This document shows, in pieces, positions 9,861 through 19,690 of a stretch of 64,000 bases of DNA. A model generated the notes under the pieces. That model saw only the letters and a program-made list of their open reading frames with translations. It was not told where the DNA came from and did no database searches. The position numbers were made by a program, and so were the translations under genes. Source of the DNA: Rhodoferax sp. (GTDB lineage Bacteria; Pseudomonadota; Gammaproteobacteria; Burkholderiales; Burkholderiaceae_C); NCBI RefSeq assembly GCF_012927445.1, contig NZ_JABBPD010000004.1, positions 62,001 to 126,000 on the forward strand, written 5' to 3'. The stretch's first letter is position 1, and each line of letters starts with the position of its first letter.

Positions 9861-10904
9861 TTACTTCAATGCCACTGGCTTGCCTGCGGCGTCTGTCACA
9901 TGACTCCAAGCCTTTTCAATTGAACCGATCACATTACTGGGCATGGCAACGTAATCCAGATCACTTGCGAACTTGTCGCCGTTCTTGTAGGCCCAAGTGA
10001 AGAACTTGAAGGTTTCCGTGGCATTGGCCGGCTTGTCCTGCTTGACATGCATCAAGATGAAGGTTGCCGTTGAAATTGGCCATGCTTTCTTGCCAGGCTG
10101 GTCGGTAATAAGCTGATAAAAGGACTTGTTCCAATCAGCGCCAGCAGCGGCCGCTTTGAACGCATCTTCATCAGGCGCCACAAATGCACCATCCTTGTTC
10201 TTCAACAGCGTGTAAGTCATCTTGTTTTGCTTGACATACGAATACTCGACATAACCAATCGAGTTGGGCAAGCGGTTTACAAATGCAGCCACGCCTTCAT
10301 TGCCCTTGCCACCAGCACCTACCGGCCAGTTCACTGCTGTACCTTCACCAACCTTGGCCTTCCACTCTGGATGAACGCGGCTTAGATAGTTAGTGAAGTT
10401 GAATGTAGTTCCCGAACCATCTGCACGGCGAACCGGCGCAATAGTGGCATCCGGTAACGCCAGAGCAGGGTTCAACGCTTTAATGGCTGCGTCATTCCAC
10501 TTGGTAATCTTGCCGAGGTAAATATCACCCAGCACTTGGCCGTCAAGCTTCATCTGACCCGGGGCAATACCCTTGATGTTGATGACAGGCACAGTTCCAC
10601 CAATCACGGTGGGGAACTGTATCTGTCCTTTGGCCTTGAGCACCTCGTCTGTGAGAGGCATATCTGAAGCGCCAAAGTCGACCGTTTTGGAGTCAATCTG
10701 TTTGATACCGGCACCAGATCCAACTGATTGGTAGTTGATCTTCACGCCGGTTGCTTTGTGGTATTCCGAAGCCCACTTCGAATACAACGGGGCCGGGAAG
10801 CTGGCGCCAGCGCCGGTGATTTCCTGGGCACTGGCCAAATTAATGTATGACAGAGAGGCAATGCCAGCCATGCTGATCAGGGCTAATTTAAAACCTGTTC
10901 TCAT
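9861..10904 (-). CDS. pstS: Periplasmic phosphate-binding protein PstS
   Basis: A 347-residue exported protein with a Sec signal peptide ending near INLASAQ. The mature protein begins EITGAGASFPAPLYSKWAS, the conserved phosphate-binding loop of PstS. Further ligand motifs are VGSGAGIKQ, DFGASDMPL and RRADGSGTTFNFT. It captures phosphate for PstCAB. As first gene of the operon it should be made at the highest level. A Pho box lies about 70-90 bp upstream of its start. Confidence 0.97.
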   Translation of the reverse strand: MRTGFKLALISMAGIASLSYINLASAQEITGAGASFPAPLYSKWASEYHKATGVKINYQSVGSGAGIKQIDSKTVDFGASDMPLTDEVLKAKGQIQFPTVIGGTVPVINIKGIAPGQMKLDGQVLGDIYLGKITKWNDAAIKALNPALALPDATIAPVRRADGSGTTFNFTNYLSRVHPEWKAKVGEGTAVNWPVGAGGKGNEGVAAFVNRLPNSIGYVEYSYVKQNKMTYTLLKNKDGAFVAPDEDAFKAAAAGADWNKSFYQLITDQPGKKAWPISTATFILMHVKQDKPANATETFKFFTWAYKNGDKFASDLDYVAMPSNVIGSIEKAWSHVTDAAGKPVALK

Positions 10905-11473
10905 CGATTTACCTTTGGAGTTAAGTTACTTGAAAGATCTTGTCTAAATGACTTTCCAAATATAAGAAGATTTTGTGACAGTAACGTGACATTTTTCCAC
11001 ATCTTCCAGCCTCCGGAACAACACCGGCGTCGAGATTCTCCTTCTTTTGTCACAAAAAAGACACGAATACTTCTTATCTTTGCAGGTTGATTCAAATAAT
11101 TGTTTAGGACTCCAGCTTTGACCTTCAATGACGACGAATTGCTCCGGCGCATCAGGCCTGATCCGGCTGACTCATGGGTTGAAGAGTTCAAACTAGAACA
11201 AGAAGACCGCAATCCGGACGAACTGTTCAGCAGGTTAATTGTGACTTCATCGGTTCAGCACAAAGAAAGCCATCGCCCGCATTTCCGCAAGTTGTTCCGC
11301 ATCGACCGAACTCGTCAAACGGCAGCATTGGGTGGTCATTTTGTTTGAATGCCGCGCAGGTGCCGCCACGTGAGCACCTTGAAAATTATGCGAGTCAGCC
11401 CATCTCGCAAGAAATTCGGATGCCTGACATTTATTTAAGTCTACGGATTACCCATGACGTTTTACCCCAAAAA
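10905..11473. other. 569-bp intergenic region between divergent pstS and a binding-protein gene
   Basis: It holds the pstS Pho box and an AT-rich leader. Near 11048-11064 on the plus strand there is a second Pho-like pair, TGTCAC followed 11 bases later by AGACAC, oriented toward the plus-strand gene. A TTG-initiated frame of 82 codons at 11100-11348 has no ribosome site and no recognisable domain, so I do not call it a gene. The rest shows nothing I can name. Confidence 0.5.
10974..10991 (-). promoter_or_regulatory. Pho box upstream of pstS
   Basis: Read on the minus strand there are two direct copies of TGTCAC spaced exactly 11 bases start to start (TGTCACGTTAC then TGTCACAAAA). This matches the PhoB-binding Pho box made of 7-bp CTGTCAT-like repeats separated by 4 bp. 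It lies about 70 bp upstream of the pstS start, as expected for PhoB activation of the operon. Confidence 0.85.
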
Positions 11474-12622
11474 ATGATGACTTGCCCTTCACTTTTAACT
11501 CGCCGCAACATCTTGCGCGGCACGATAGGTCTGGCCGCATGTGCGGCGGCGCCCGTTTGGCCGCAGACGAGCAAATCTTCTGGGATTGGACGCACCCTCG
11601 TGGTTGCCCAGATCGTGGACAACACCGCCAGCCAGCTGGATGTATCCAGAGACTTCTTGATCGGGTCCCGCGCGGCGTGGCAAGGCATCAATGCCAAAGG
11701 CGGTATTAACGGGCGCATCATCCAACATTTAACTCTGGAGGTCGACGGCAGTTCCGCTAGCATGCGTGTGGCTCTTGATGTGATCAAAAAAACGCCAAAC
11801 TGTGTGGTCTTGTCCGGTACCGCTGGAGACCGTGCCGCCAGCCAACTCGTCGCATTGTTGCGCCAAGATCAGCACAACATTGCCCACGTTGCACCCTGGC
11901 TTCAAAACTCAGACCTGGATGGGGACAATCGCACGTTCCCGATTTTTGCATCCCGTCAGGACCAAATAGCACAAGCACTGAAATCGTTGGCCATCATGAG
12001 TGTGCCCGAGCTCGGCGCCATCTACGCGTCTGCGCAAGAGTACACCCGGTACCGTGACGATGTAGAGCGGGCGAGCTCCGCCTTGAAAATCAAACTTAAG
12101 TCTTACAAGCCCACTGGGGATCTGGCGCTGCTGGGGAAAAGCCTGACGCCTGACACGCCCCGAATACTGCTTTTCATAGGCGGTACACCAGAACTTGTTC
12201 AGTTTACGCAGGGCATCGACAAGCAGGCCCAGCAACGCTATGTGGTCGCCTTGGCCGATGTAAACCTGCAGACCATGCTGCAAATGGGGGCCGCACGCCT
12301 GACACCCGTCATGGCCACGCAAGTTGTACCGATGGTTAACGCCTCATTGCCTATCGTTAAACAATATCGAGAGACACTCGCGCGCCTTTATGACGAACCA
12401 CCTACACCGCAGAGTCTGGCAGGCTACATCGCTGCGCGCTATACCAGTGAAGTGTTGAATACCGTGGAAGGTATCCCCACGCGGCAAAGTACGTTGCAGA
12501 CATTTCAACGACGCAACACGGTTGATGTGAACGGGTTTCGTGTCAGCTTTAATGCGCAAGGCCGAAGCGGATCGTACGTCACGCAAAGCATGATCACCCC
12601 CGACGGACGGATTGTTGGCTGA
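11474..12622 (+). CDS. Tat-exported periplasmic binding protein, branched-chain amino acid (LivK) type
   Basis: About 382 residues. The N-terminus has a twin-arginine signal (TRRNILRG then a hydrophobic stretch ending near AAAPVWPQ). The mature part looks like the type I periplasmic-binding fold of LivK/Peripla_BP_6 proteins, with WQGINAKGGINGR, a hallmark of the family. No permease or ATPase genes are nearby. It may serve a transporter encoded elsewhere or act as a receptor subunit. I chose the ATG at 11474 to place the RR motif near the N-terminus; an ATG at 11420 and a TTG at 11345 are in frame. The ligand is unknown. Confidence 0.75.
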   Translation: MMTCPSLLTRRNILRGTIGLAACAAAPVWPQTSKSSGIGRTLVVAQIVDNTASQLDVSRDFLIGSRAAWQGINAKGGINGRIIQHLTLEVDGSSASMRVALDVIKKTPNCVVLSGTAGDRAASQLVALLRQDQHNIAHVAPWLQNSDLDGDNRTFPIFASRQDQIAQALKSLAIMSVPELGAIYASAQEYTRYRDDVERASSALKIKLKSYKPTGDLALLGKSLTPDTPRILLFIGGTPELVQFTQGIDKQAQQRYVVALADVNLQTMLQMGAARLTPVMATQVVPMVNASLPIVKQYRETLARLYDEPPTPQSLAGYIAARYTSEVLNTVEGIPTRQSTLQTFQRRNTVDVNGFRVSFNAQGRSGSYVTQSMITPDGRIVG

Positions 12623-12624
12623 AA

Positions 12625-13542
12625 CTAGGGTTGCTTCTGCCCGTTCATAGCCAACCTCAACTGTGGCAATAAAGCCTGCATGGCCACCCGACCCGCTTGA
12701 ATTGCGCGGCGGCGCGCACCAAAATCAGAGCTACCAACACCGATCAATGCGGGCCGCACCACGACGTCGGCTTCACGCAACTCATAGTTATTGATACTCT
12801 TACTCATGATGGAAAAAGTTTGCATCAAGATTTGCAGGGTGTCGCTTGCGGCATTTGCTTCCGGGGCACTGGAGATATCAACGGCAATAATCAGTTCCGC
12901 GCCCATTTGTCGGGCGTAACGCACCGGCACCGGCGACACCAGCCCACCGTCTACATATTCATGCCCAGCTATTTTGACGGGCTGAAACAAGGCGGGCACT
13001 GCACTCGATGCCCGCACGGCGGTGGCCGCATCTCCACGCTGAAACAGCACACCCTGACCGCTGTTCAAGTCAGTTGCCACAATGCCTAATAACAAAGGCA
13101 TGTTCTCAATCAGCCGACCATTGACCTGCACACTGACATAACGCGCCAAAGCCTCGCCGCGCAACATGCCACGACTAAAAATAGGCAAAGTCCAGTCTGT
13201 AAAAGTGGCCTCTTCCATGGTTTCGGCAACTTTTTGCAACTGGGTTCCGGTCTTGCCACTGGCATAGATGGCAGCGACCAAGCTTCCGGCAGAGGTCCCC
13301 ACGACGAGGCTGGGGTGTATACCGGCTTCTTCCAACACTTGAATCACACCAATATGGGCAAAACCCCGGGCGGCACCACCACCCAGTGCCAACCCGATTC
13401 TCAAAGGTTTTTTAGGTTCGCCCTGCAGCACCGGGAGTGCATCTGCGGGCATCGTTGGCTTGGGCCCAGAGGCACAACCGACCAGCAGCATGACCGCCAA
13501 CACCATCGGCAAGCAATTGAATTTCGTATCGATCAAAGTCAT
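12625..13542 (-). CDS. Patatin-like phospholipase lipoprotein (RssA-like)
   Basis: A 305-residue protein with a lipobox (LLVGCASG), so it is probably anchored to the membrane by an acylated Cys. The patatin Ser-Asp dyad is intact: oxyanion loop GGGAARGFAHIGV, nucleophile elbow GTSAG, and Asp motif DGGLVSPVP. Family members hydrolyse acyl chains from phospholipids or lysophospholipids. It converges with the binding-protein gene, leaving 2 bp between them. A Fur-like palindrome lies just upstream of its start, between it and the iron-binding protein gene. Confidence 0.85.
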   Translation of the reverse strand: MTLIDTKFNCLPMVLAVMLLVGCASGPKPTMPADALPVLQGEPKKPLRIGLALGGGAARGFAHIGVIQVLEEAGIHPSLVVGTSAGSLVAAIYASGKTGTQLQKVAETMEEATFTDWTLPIFSRGMLRGEALARYVSVQVNGRLIENMPLLLGIVATDLNSGQGVLFQRGDAATAVRASSAVPALFQPVKIAGHEYVDGGLVSPVPVRYARQMGAELIIAVDISSAPEANAASDTLQILMQTFSIMSKSINNYELREADVVVRPALIGVGSSDFGARRRAIQAGRVAMQALLPQLRLAMNGQKQP

Positions 13543-13546
13543 TTGT

Positions 13547-13561
13547 TGCGAATAATTCGCA
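13547..13561. promoter_or_regulatory. Fur-box-like palindrome
   Basis: TGCGAATAATTCGCA is a 15-bp inverted repeat, perfect apart from the central base. It is 5 bp upstream of the patatin gene (minus strand) and 46 bp upstream of the ferric-iron binding protein gene (plus strand). Its form, an AT-centred palindrome before an iron uptake gene, fits a Fur operator. Identification rests on context and resemblance. Confidence 0.6.
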
Positions 13562-13607
13562 TTTGTATTAATATTAAGCCACTATTTTTTTCAAAACGGA
13601 ATGACAT

Positions 13608-14651
13608 ATGTTCAAAAAATACATCCCCGTTGCATGCGCTATTTTGCTCGCTTGCACAACCGCATCGGCGCAAGACCAAGTTCTGAATATCTATTCAGCG
13701 CGACATTACCCAACGGACGAAGCGCTCTACACCAACTTCAGCAAAGCCACGGGCATCAAGATAAATCGAGTCGATGCAGATGATGCGGGTATTCTTGCGC
13801 GCCTCAAAGCGGAAGGCACCGCATCCCCTGCTGACGTGATTCTTCTAGTGGACGCTGCGCGCTTGTGGAAAGGGGAAATTGAAGGACTGTTCCAGCCCGT
13901 AAAGTCCAAACTCCTGAACGACGCCATCCCTGTTAACCTGCGCGGCAAGGCCACGGCTGACGGAGCATCCCCCTGGTTTGGCTTTTCAACCCGCGCCCGT
14001 GTCATTGTTTACAACAAAGTAAAAATTCAAAAAGAAGATGTAGACACCTACGAAGAATTGGGTGATCCGAAAAACAAGGGCAAACTCTGCATTCGCTCTG
14101 GCTCACACCCCTACAACCTGTCCCTGTTTGGCGCCGTGCTTGAGCATCTTGGCGAGGTAAAAACGGAGGCTTGGCTCAAAGGCATGGTCAGTAACATGGC
14201 TCGCGCCCCCAAAGGCGGCGACACCGATCAGATCAAAGCAGTTGCGGCGGGTGAATGTGGCATCGCCGTGAGCAATACCTACTACCTCGCCCGAATCATG
14301 CGTTCAGACAAACCCGAAGACAAAGCCATCATGGACCATGTGGGCGTGGTTTTCCCAAATCAAGCATCTTGGGGCACACACGTCAATATCGCTGGCGGAG
14401 CTGTGGCTAAAAACGCCAAACATCCCGACAACGCCATCAAATTTCTGGAATACCTGGCCAGCGCACAAGCACAAGACCATTTTGCCAATGGCAACAACGA
14501 ATGGCCGGCGGCTAAAGGCGTCAAAATAAATAACCCAGCGCTGATGGCGATGACAGGCGGCAGCTTCAAAAACGAAACTATTCCTATCAGTGCGGTGGGG
14601 ATGAATCAGGTCAGGGTTCAGCAAATGCTCGACCGTGTCGGCTTCAAGTAA
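13608..14651 (+). CDS. Periplasmic ferric-iron binding protein (FbpA/FutA type)
   Basis: A 347-residue protein with a Sec signal peptide ending near TTASAQ. The mature N-terminus VLNIYSARHYPTDEALY is the hallmark of FbpA/FutA proteins. Conserved iron-ligand elements include the ARHY tyrosine/histidine region and the GECGIAVSNTYYLAR tyrosine pair. It captures free Fe(III) in the periplasm for an FbpBC-type ABC transporter, whose genes are not adjacent. A Fur-like box upstream suggests iron repression. Two strong hairpins follow. Confidence 0.9.
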   Translation: MFKKYIPVACAILLACTTASAQDQVLNIYSARHYPTDEALYTNFSKATGIKINRVDADDAGILARLKAEGTASPADVILLVDAARLWKGEIEGLFQPVKSKLLNDAIPVNLRGKATADGASPWFGFSTRARVIVYNKVKIQKEDVDTYEELGDPKNKGKLCIRSGSHPYNLSLFGAVLEHLGEVKTEAWLKGMVSNMARAPKGGDTDQIKAVAAGECGIAVSNTYYLARIMRSDKPEDKAIMDHVGVVFPNQASWGTHVNIAGGAVAKNAKHPDNAIKFLEYLASAQAQDHFANGNNEWPAAKGVKINNPALMAMTGGSFKNETIPISAVGMNQVRVQQMLDRVGFK

Positions 14652-14683
14652 CGCGGAAGAAACTTACAGCGCACAAATAAGAG

Positions 14684-14722
14684 GGGTTCTTCTGGTCATC
14701 TGAAAGATGGCCAGAAGAACCC
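14684..14722. terminator. 17-bp-stem hairpin between convergent futA-like gene and clpA
   Basis: The arms start GGGTTCTTCTGG and end CCAGAAGAACCC, with a 5-base loop and one wobble position. Read on the minus strand it is followed by a T-rich stretch (CTCTTATTT), so it best fits termination of clpA transcription. Confidence 0.75.
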
Positions 14723-14742
14723 AAGTAGATCTGGATTTCTTT

Positions 14743-14775
14743 GTTGAGCGTGGATGCAAAACATCCACGCTCAAC
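14743..14775. terminator. 14-bp-stem hairpin between convergent futA-like gene and clpA
   Basis: A perfect GTTGAGCGTGGATG / CATCCACGCTCAAC stem with a 5-base loop, then TTTC on the plus strand. It fits termination of the plus-strand iron-binding protein gene, just before the clpA stop codon. Confidence 0.7.
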
Positions 14776-14782
14776 TTTCATC

Positions 14783-17110
14783 TTAGCCCGCCGTTGCCGC
14801 TTGCACTTCAGGCTTGGACTTACCCTCTTTTTTGGGCAAGGGTTGAATATCCAGCAACACTTCGGTCTTGCTTTCATCCTTATCATCCAAGTCAACGGTC
14901 AACCGCCCCCCTTCGGTCAGGCGACCAAAGAGTAATTCATCGGCCAAGGCCCGTCGAATCGTGTCCTGAATCAGGCGCTGCATCGGACGCGCGCCCATCA
15001 GTGGATCAAAGCCCTTCTTGGCCAAGTGTTTGCGCAGCTTGTCGGTGAAAGTGACATCGACCTTTTTGTCAGCCAACTGTGCTTCCAATTGCAGCAAGAA
15101 CTTATCGACCACCCGCATGATGACCACTTCATCCAAGGCTTTGAAGCTGACAACGGCATCCAGCCGATTCCGGAACTCGGGCGTGAACAGACGCTTGATG
15201 TCCGCCATTTCGTCACCCGCTTCGCGGATATTGGTGAATCCCATGACCGTCTTGTTGATGGCCTCTGCACCGGCGTTCGTCGTCATGATGATTATGACGT
15301 TACGGAAGTCGGCTTTACGGCCGTTGTTATCGGTCAAGGTGCCGTGGTCCATGACCTGCAACAACACATTGAAGATATCCGGATGCGCTTTTTCGATTTC
15401 ATCGAGCAAAAGAACACAGTGCGGCTTCTTGGTGACGGCTTCGGTGAGCAGACCACCCTGATCAAACCCAACGTAGCCCGGTGGCGCACCAATCAAGCGG
15501 CTCACCGCATGGCGTTCCATGTACTCGCTCATGTCAAAGCGAATCAGGTCAATGCCCATGATGTAAGCCAACTGCTTGGCGGCCTCAGTCTTGCCGACCC
15601 CGGTTGGACCACTGAACAGGAAAGAGCCAATCGGCTTGTCGCCCTTGCCAAGACCAGAGCGCGCCATCTTCACGGCTGATGCCAGCATGTCAATGGCCTT
15701 GTCCTGACCGAACACCACATTTTTGAGATCCCGCTCCAGCGTCTTGAGCTTGCCGCGATCATCATTGGACACATTGGCGGGAGGAATGCGGGCGATTTTT
15801 GCCACAATTTCCTCTACCTCGGTCTTGCTGATGATTTTCTTGCGTTTGGACGGCGGCAAAATGCGTTGCGCGGCGCCCGCTTCATCGATCACATCAATGG
15901 CCTTGTCCGGCAGGTGGCGGTCATTGATGTACTTGGCGCTCAGTTCTGCCGCAGCCTGCAATGCCGCCACGGCGTATTTGACGTTGTGATGCTCTTCAAA
16001 ACGAGATTTGAGACCTTTGAGAATTTCCACGGTCTGCTCAATGGTGGGCTCGACCACATCAACCTTCTGGAAACGACGGGACAGTGCGGCATCCTTCTCA
16101 AAGATCCCACGGTATTCGGTAAACGTCGTTGCACCGATGCATTTAAGCGCACCCGAACTCAATCCTGGCTTGAGCAGATTGGAGGCATCCAGCGTGCCAC
16201 CCGATGCCGCGCCCGCCCCAATCAGGGTGTGAATTTCATCAATGAACAAAACGGCATTCGGCTTGTCCTTGAGGGACTTCAACACGCCTTTGAGGCGCTG
16301 CTCAAAGTCACCCCGGTATTTGGTACCGGCCAGCAAAGCGCCCATATCAAGCGAATAAACGATTGAATCGGCCAAGATTTCAGGCACTTCTTTTTGCGTG
16401 ATGCGCCAAGCCAAGCCCTCTGCAATGGCGGTCTTGCCAACGCCGGCCTCACCAACCAGCAACGGGTTGTTCTTGCGGCGACGGCACAAAATCTGGATCA
16501 CGCGCTCAACTTCATACTCGCGCCCAATCAGCGGGTCAATTTTGCCGTCTTTGGCAAGCTGATTCAGGTTGACTGTGTATTGCTCAAGCGGTGATGCCTT
16601 CTCATTTTTCTCAGCTACACCTTCTTCGCTTTCGGCTTGACTCTCGCCCGATTTGGTTGGCTCTGGCGGATCGCTTTTCTTGATGCCGTGCGCAATGAAA
16701 TTCACCACATCCAGTCGGGTCACGCCCTGCTGATGCAGGTAATACACGGCATGCGAATCTTTTTCGCCAAATATGGCCACCAGCACATTGGCGCCGGTGA
16801 CTTCTTTTTTGCCGCTGCCGGTGGACTGCACATGCATGATGGCGCGCTGAATCACACGCTGAAACCCCAAGGTGGGCTGCGTGTCAACGTCGTCGGAACC
16901 GGCCACCTGAGGGGTGTTGTCCTTGATGAAGTTTGCCAACGACTTGCGCAAATCGTCAATATTGGCGGAACAAGCCCGCAACACTTCAGCTGCACTGGGG
17001 TTGTCCAGCAAGGCGAGCAGCAAATGCTCCACCGTGATGAACTCATGACGCTGCTGGCGCGCCTCAACAAATGCCATATGAAGGCTGACTTCCAATTCTT
17101 GGGCAATCAT
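14783..17110 (-). CDS. clpA: ATP-dependent Clp protease ATP-binding subunit ClpA
   Basis: A 775-residue AAA+ unfoldase. An N-terminal Clp repeat domain (1-145) binds ClpS. Two AAA+ modules follow: D1 with [10 protein letters not shown] and [14 protein letters not shown], and D2 with [15 protein letters not shown] and [12 protein letters not shown]. There is no ClpB-type middle coiled coil, which separates it from ClpB. It feeds substrates to ClpP (encoded at 42.3 kb). clpS lies 81 bp upstream on the same strand, the usual arrangement. A GGAAA ribosome site precedes the ATG. Confidence 0.97.
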   Translation of the reverse strand: MIAQELEVSLHMAFVEARQQRHEFITVEHLLLALLDNPSAAEVLRACSANIDDLRKSLANFIKDNTPQVAGSDDVDTQPTLGFQRVIQRAIMHVQSTGSGKKEVTGANVLVAIFGEKDSHAVYYLHQQGVTRLDVVNFIAHGIKKSDPPEPTKSGESQAESEEGVAEKNEKASPLEQYTVNLNQLAKDGKIDPLIGREYEVERVIQILCRRRKNNPLLVGEAGVGKTAIAEGLAWRITQKEVPEILADSIVYSLDMGALLAGTKYRGDFEQRLKGVLKSLKDKPNAVLFIDEIHTLIGAGAASGGTLDASNLLKPGLSSGALKCIGATTFTEYRGIFEKDAALSRRFQKVDVVEPTIEQTVEILKGLKSRFEEHHNVKYAVAALQAAAELSAKYINDRHLPDKAIDVIDEAGAAQRILPPSKRKKIISKTEVEEIVAKIARIPPANVSNDDRGKLKTLERDLKNVVFGQDKAIDMLASAVKMARSGLGKGDKPIGSFLFSGPTGVGKTEAAKQLAYIMGIDLIRFDMSEYMERHAVSRLIGAPPGYVGFDQGGLLTEAVTKKPHCVLLLDEIEKAHPDIFNVLLQVMDHGTLTDNNGRKADFRNVIIIMTTNAGAEAINKTVMGFTNIREAGDEMADIKRLFTPEFRNRLDAVVSFKALDEVVIMRVVDKFLLQLEAQLADKKVDVTFTDKLRKHLAKKGFDPLMGARPMQRLIQDTIRRALADELLFGRLTEGGRLTVDLDDKDESKTEVLLDIQPLPKKEGKSKPEVQAATAG

Positions 17111-17191
17111 GTGATTTCCTTTTTAGCCTTGCTGTGATGATTAACTGTAATCTGATTTCAATATCTATTCCAGACAGATGACATCATCTGC

Positions 17192-17554
17192 CTAGAAATC
17201 AACGGGCTCACTGATGCATTTCAACGGATGCCCCGCCTTCGCGGCTGCATCCAGGACCTGATCTACCTTGGTGGCGGCTACATCTTTGGAATAAACCCCA
17301 CAAACGCCTTTCCCATCCAGATGAATCTTGAGCATGATCTGCGTGGCGGCCTCTAGATCTTTACCAAAAAACTCCTGAATCACCACCACCACAAATTCCA
17401 TCGGGGTGTAGTCGTCATTGAGCATGGCGACCTGGTACATCTGCGGTGGCTGAACCTTCTGCGTTCGCCTCTCAAGCACAACGGAGTCACCATCATCCCG
17501 CTCTGGTTGGCGGACCGGCGGAACAGGTGGAATTACGGGAGATTTGGTTACCAT
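17192..17554 (-). CDS. clpS: ClpS adaptor of the ClpAP protease
   Basis: A 120-residue adaptor that binds N-end-rule substrates and the ClpA N-domain. The core is [18 protein letters not shown], with the NDDYTPM substrate pocket, then the [16 protein letters not shown] segment. The first 35 residues form a Pro/charged extension typical of the flexible ClpS N-terminus. It lies directly upstream of clpA. Confidence 0.96.
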   Translation of the reverse strand: MVTKSPVIPPVPPVRQPERDDGDSVVLERRTQKVQPPQMYQVAMLNDDYTPMEFVVVVIQEFFGKDLEAATQIMLKIHLDGKGVCGVYSKDVAATKVDQVLDAAAKAGHPLKCISEPVDF

Positions 17555-17633
17555 GATTTCATTCTATCGAGGGTACCGAAGCACTGCAGTGCCCAGGTGA
17601 ATTGGTGACGGTTTTTCTACATTCAAGCAGTAG

Positions 17634-17674
17634 CAACAAAAAAACCGCTCAAAGCCATCAAGCCAGAGCGGTTT
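17634..17674 (-). terminator. Rho-independent terminator after icd
   Basis: On the minus strand an AAACCGCTC / GAGCGGTTT stem is followed by a run of T. It sits about 45 bp after the icd stop codon. Confidence 0.85.
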
Positions 17675-17719
17675 GGATGCTGGCGAGGTCAAACCTTGCC
17701 AGTAGCAGTCAGACTGCGT

Positions 17720-18973
17720 TTACATGTTGTCGATCATCACCTGACCGAAACCGGAACAGCTGACTTGCGTCGCACCGTCCATCAAACGAGCAAAGTCATA
17801 CGTAACTTTCTTGCTGTTGATGGATTTTTTCATCGAACTGATGATCAGGTCGGCCGCTTCAATCCAGCCCATATGACGCAGCATCATCTCGGCGGAGAGA
17901 ATCTCGGAACCGGGGTTTACATAGTCTTTGCCAGCATATTTTGGTGCCGTGCCGTGGGTGGCTTCAAAGCAGGCAATGGTGTCGCTCAGATTCGCACCGG
18001 GTGCAATGCCAATACCGCCGACTTGGGCCGCCAAAGCATCGGACACGTAATCGCCGTTCAGGTTCAAGGTGGCAATCACGCTGTATTCAGCAGGACGAAG
18101 CAGGATTTGTTGCAAGAACGCGTCTGCGATGCTGTCCTTGACAATAATGTCCTTGCCTGTCTTCGGGTTTTTGAATTTGCACCATGGTCCGCCGTCGATC
18201 AACTCGGCGCCGAATTCTTTTTGTGCCAATCCATAGGCCCAATCACGGAAGCCACCTTCGGTGTACTTCATGATGTTGCCTTTGTGGACAATGGTCAGGC
18301 TGGATTTGTCATTGTCAATGGTGTACTGCAAGGCCTTGCGCACCAGACGCTCGGTGCCTTCACGTGAGACAGGTTTGATGCCAATACCGGAGGTATTGGG
18401 GAAACGGATCTTGGTGACGCCCATTTCATCTTGCAGAAACTTGATCAGTTTCTTGGCCTTGTCTGACTCAGCCTCGAACTCGATACCGGCATAGATGTCT
18501 TCCGAATTTTCACGGAAGATCACCATATTGGTCTTCTGTGGCTCTTTCACCGGGCTGGGCACGCCGTCAAAATACTGGATGGGGCGCAAGCAGACATACA
18601 GATCAAGCTCTTGGCGCATGGCCACATTCAACGAACGGATACCACCGCCGACAGGGGTTGTCAGCGGACCCTTGATGGACACCACATACTCACGCAGGGC
18701 TTGCAGCGTTTCGGCGGGCAACCACACATCAGGACCGTAAACCTTGGTGGACTTTTCACCCGCATAGACTTCCATCCAATGGATGGCTTTCTTGCCAGCG
18801 TAGGCCTTGGCGACCGCAGCATCCACCACCTTCATCATCACGGGGGTTATATCCGCGCCAGTGCCATCACCTTCAATGAACGGAATGATCGGCTGATCAG
18901 GCACATTCAGTGACAAGTCATCATTGACGGTAATTTTTTGGCCTTGTGAAGGGACTTTGATGTGCTGATACAT
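17720..18973 (-). CDS. icd: NADP-dependent isocitrate dehydrogenase
   Basis: A 417-residue TCA-cycle enzyme converting isocitrate to 2-oxoglutarate and CO2 with NADP. Visible features are [16 protein letters not shown] near the N-terminus, the substrate phosphate loop [17 protein letters not shown] (with the Ser that IDH kinase modifies in E. coli), and the cofactor/metal region [31 protein letters not shown] is the NADP-specificity segment. It is monocistronic with its own terminator. Confidence 0.97.
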   Translation of the reverse strand: MYQHIKVPSQGQKITVNDDLSLNVPDQPIIPFIEGDGTGADITPVMMKVVDAAVAKAYAGKKAIHWMEVYAGEKSTKVYGPDVWLPAETLQALREYVVSIKGPLTTPVGGGIRSLNVAMRQELDLYVCLRPIQYFDGVPSPVKEPQKTNMVIFRENSEDIYAGIEFEAESDKAKKLIKFLQDEMGVTKIRFPNTSGIGIKPVSREGTERLVRKALQYTIDNDKSSLTIVHKGNIMKYTEGGFRDWAYGLAQKEFGAELIDGGPWCKFKNPKTGKDIIVKDSIADAFLQQILLRPAEYSVIATLNLNGDYVSDALAAQVGGIGIAPGANLSDTIACFEATHGTAPKYAGKDYVNPGSEILSAEMMLRHMGWIEAADLIISSMKKSINSKKVTYDFARLMDGATQVSCSGFGQVMIDNM

Positions 18974-19193
18974 GGGCTTAAATCTCCGTTGATTGGTTTA
19001 ATTTGCGCTATTTTTTTGGTGCCGGAACTAATCTAAAACTGTGGTTTCAGACTGATTCTGAGGCGCTTTTCAATTTTAGTCCCAAAAAATTACTGTTTTC
19101 TGTCAACCCGGGACAAACCAACCCCGTTACGGAAAAGCCTCTCAGAAAATGGGAGGAACTTTTTGAAATAACGTTATCTCAAGGAAATTTAAA

Positions 19194-19607
19194 ATGAACA
19201 AACTTCTTGCTGCTTTGGTTGCTGGTCTCTTTGCTGCTGGCGCTTTCGCCGCTGACGCTCCTGCTGCTGCACCTGCTAAAGCCGCTGCACCTGCTGCCGC
19301 TGTAGCACCTGCTGCTGCTCCCGCCAAAGCCGCAGTTGTAGCGCCTGCTGCTGCCGCTTCTGATGCCGCACCCGCCAAGGCGGATGCCAAAGCTGCTAAA
19401 GCCGAAAAAGCCGCTGCCGCTAAAGTAGCTAAAGCTGAAAAGGCCGCTGCTGCTAAAGCCGCTAAGGCCGAAAAAGCTGCCGCTGCCAAAGCTGCTAAAG
19501 CTGAAAAAGCCGCTGCTGCCAAGGCCGCTAAAGCCGAAGCCGCTCCTGCCAAGAAGGCCGCTGCTTCCGCCCCTGCTGCTGCCGTGAAAGAAGATGCCAA
19601 GAAGTAA
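19194..19607 (+). CDS. Exported Ala/Lys-rich repeat protein
   Basis: A 137-residue low-complexity protein. Residues 1-19 (MNKLLAALVAGLFAAGAFA) form a good Sec signal peptide with an AxA cleavage site. The rest is almost entirely Ala, Lys, Glu and Pro, with about four tandem copies of an AKAEKAAAAKxA unit at about 65-115. This resembles histone H1-like or PHA-associated Ala/Lys proteins, yet the leader points outside the cytoplasm. An AGGA ribosome site and a terminator bracket it, so it is a real single-gene unit. Function is unknown. The repeats should form amphipathic helix or coiled coil. Confidence 0.75.
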   Translation: MNKLLAALVAGLFAAGAFAADAPAAAPAKAAAPAAAVAPAAAPAKAAVVAPAAAASDAAPAKADAKAAKAEKAAAAKVAKAEKAAAAKAAKAEKAAAAKAAKAEKAAAAKAAKAEAAPAKKAAASAPAAAVKEDAKK

Positions 19608-19627
19608 TTCTTGACGCCTTGATCGAA

Positions 19628-19653
19628 ATGCCCGCTGATGCGGGCATTTTTTT
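19628..19653 (+). terminator. Rho-independent terminator after the Ala/Lys protein
   Basis: An ATGCCCGC / GCGGGCAT stem with a 4-base loop is followed by seven T. It lies about 20 bp after the stop codon. Confidence 0.9.
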
Positions 19654-19690
19654 GTCTGAATTTTTTTGATAGTTGCGTCAGAATCAAGCC

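Noticed and set aside
11100-11348. 82-codon frame with TTG start
   Set aside because: No ribosome site, no family and mixed composition. It lies in the regulatory gap between pstS and the binding-protein gene; kept only as a note in the intergenic entry.
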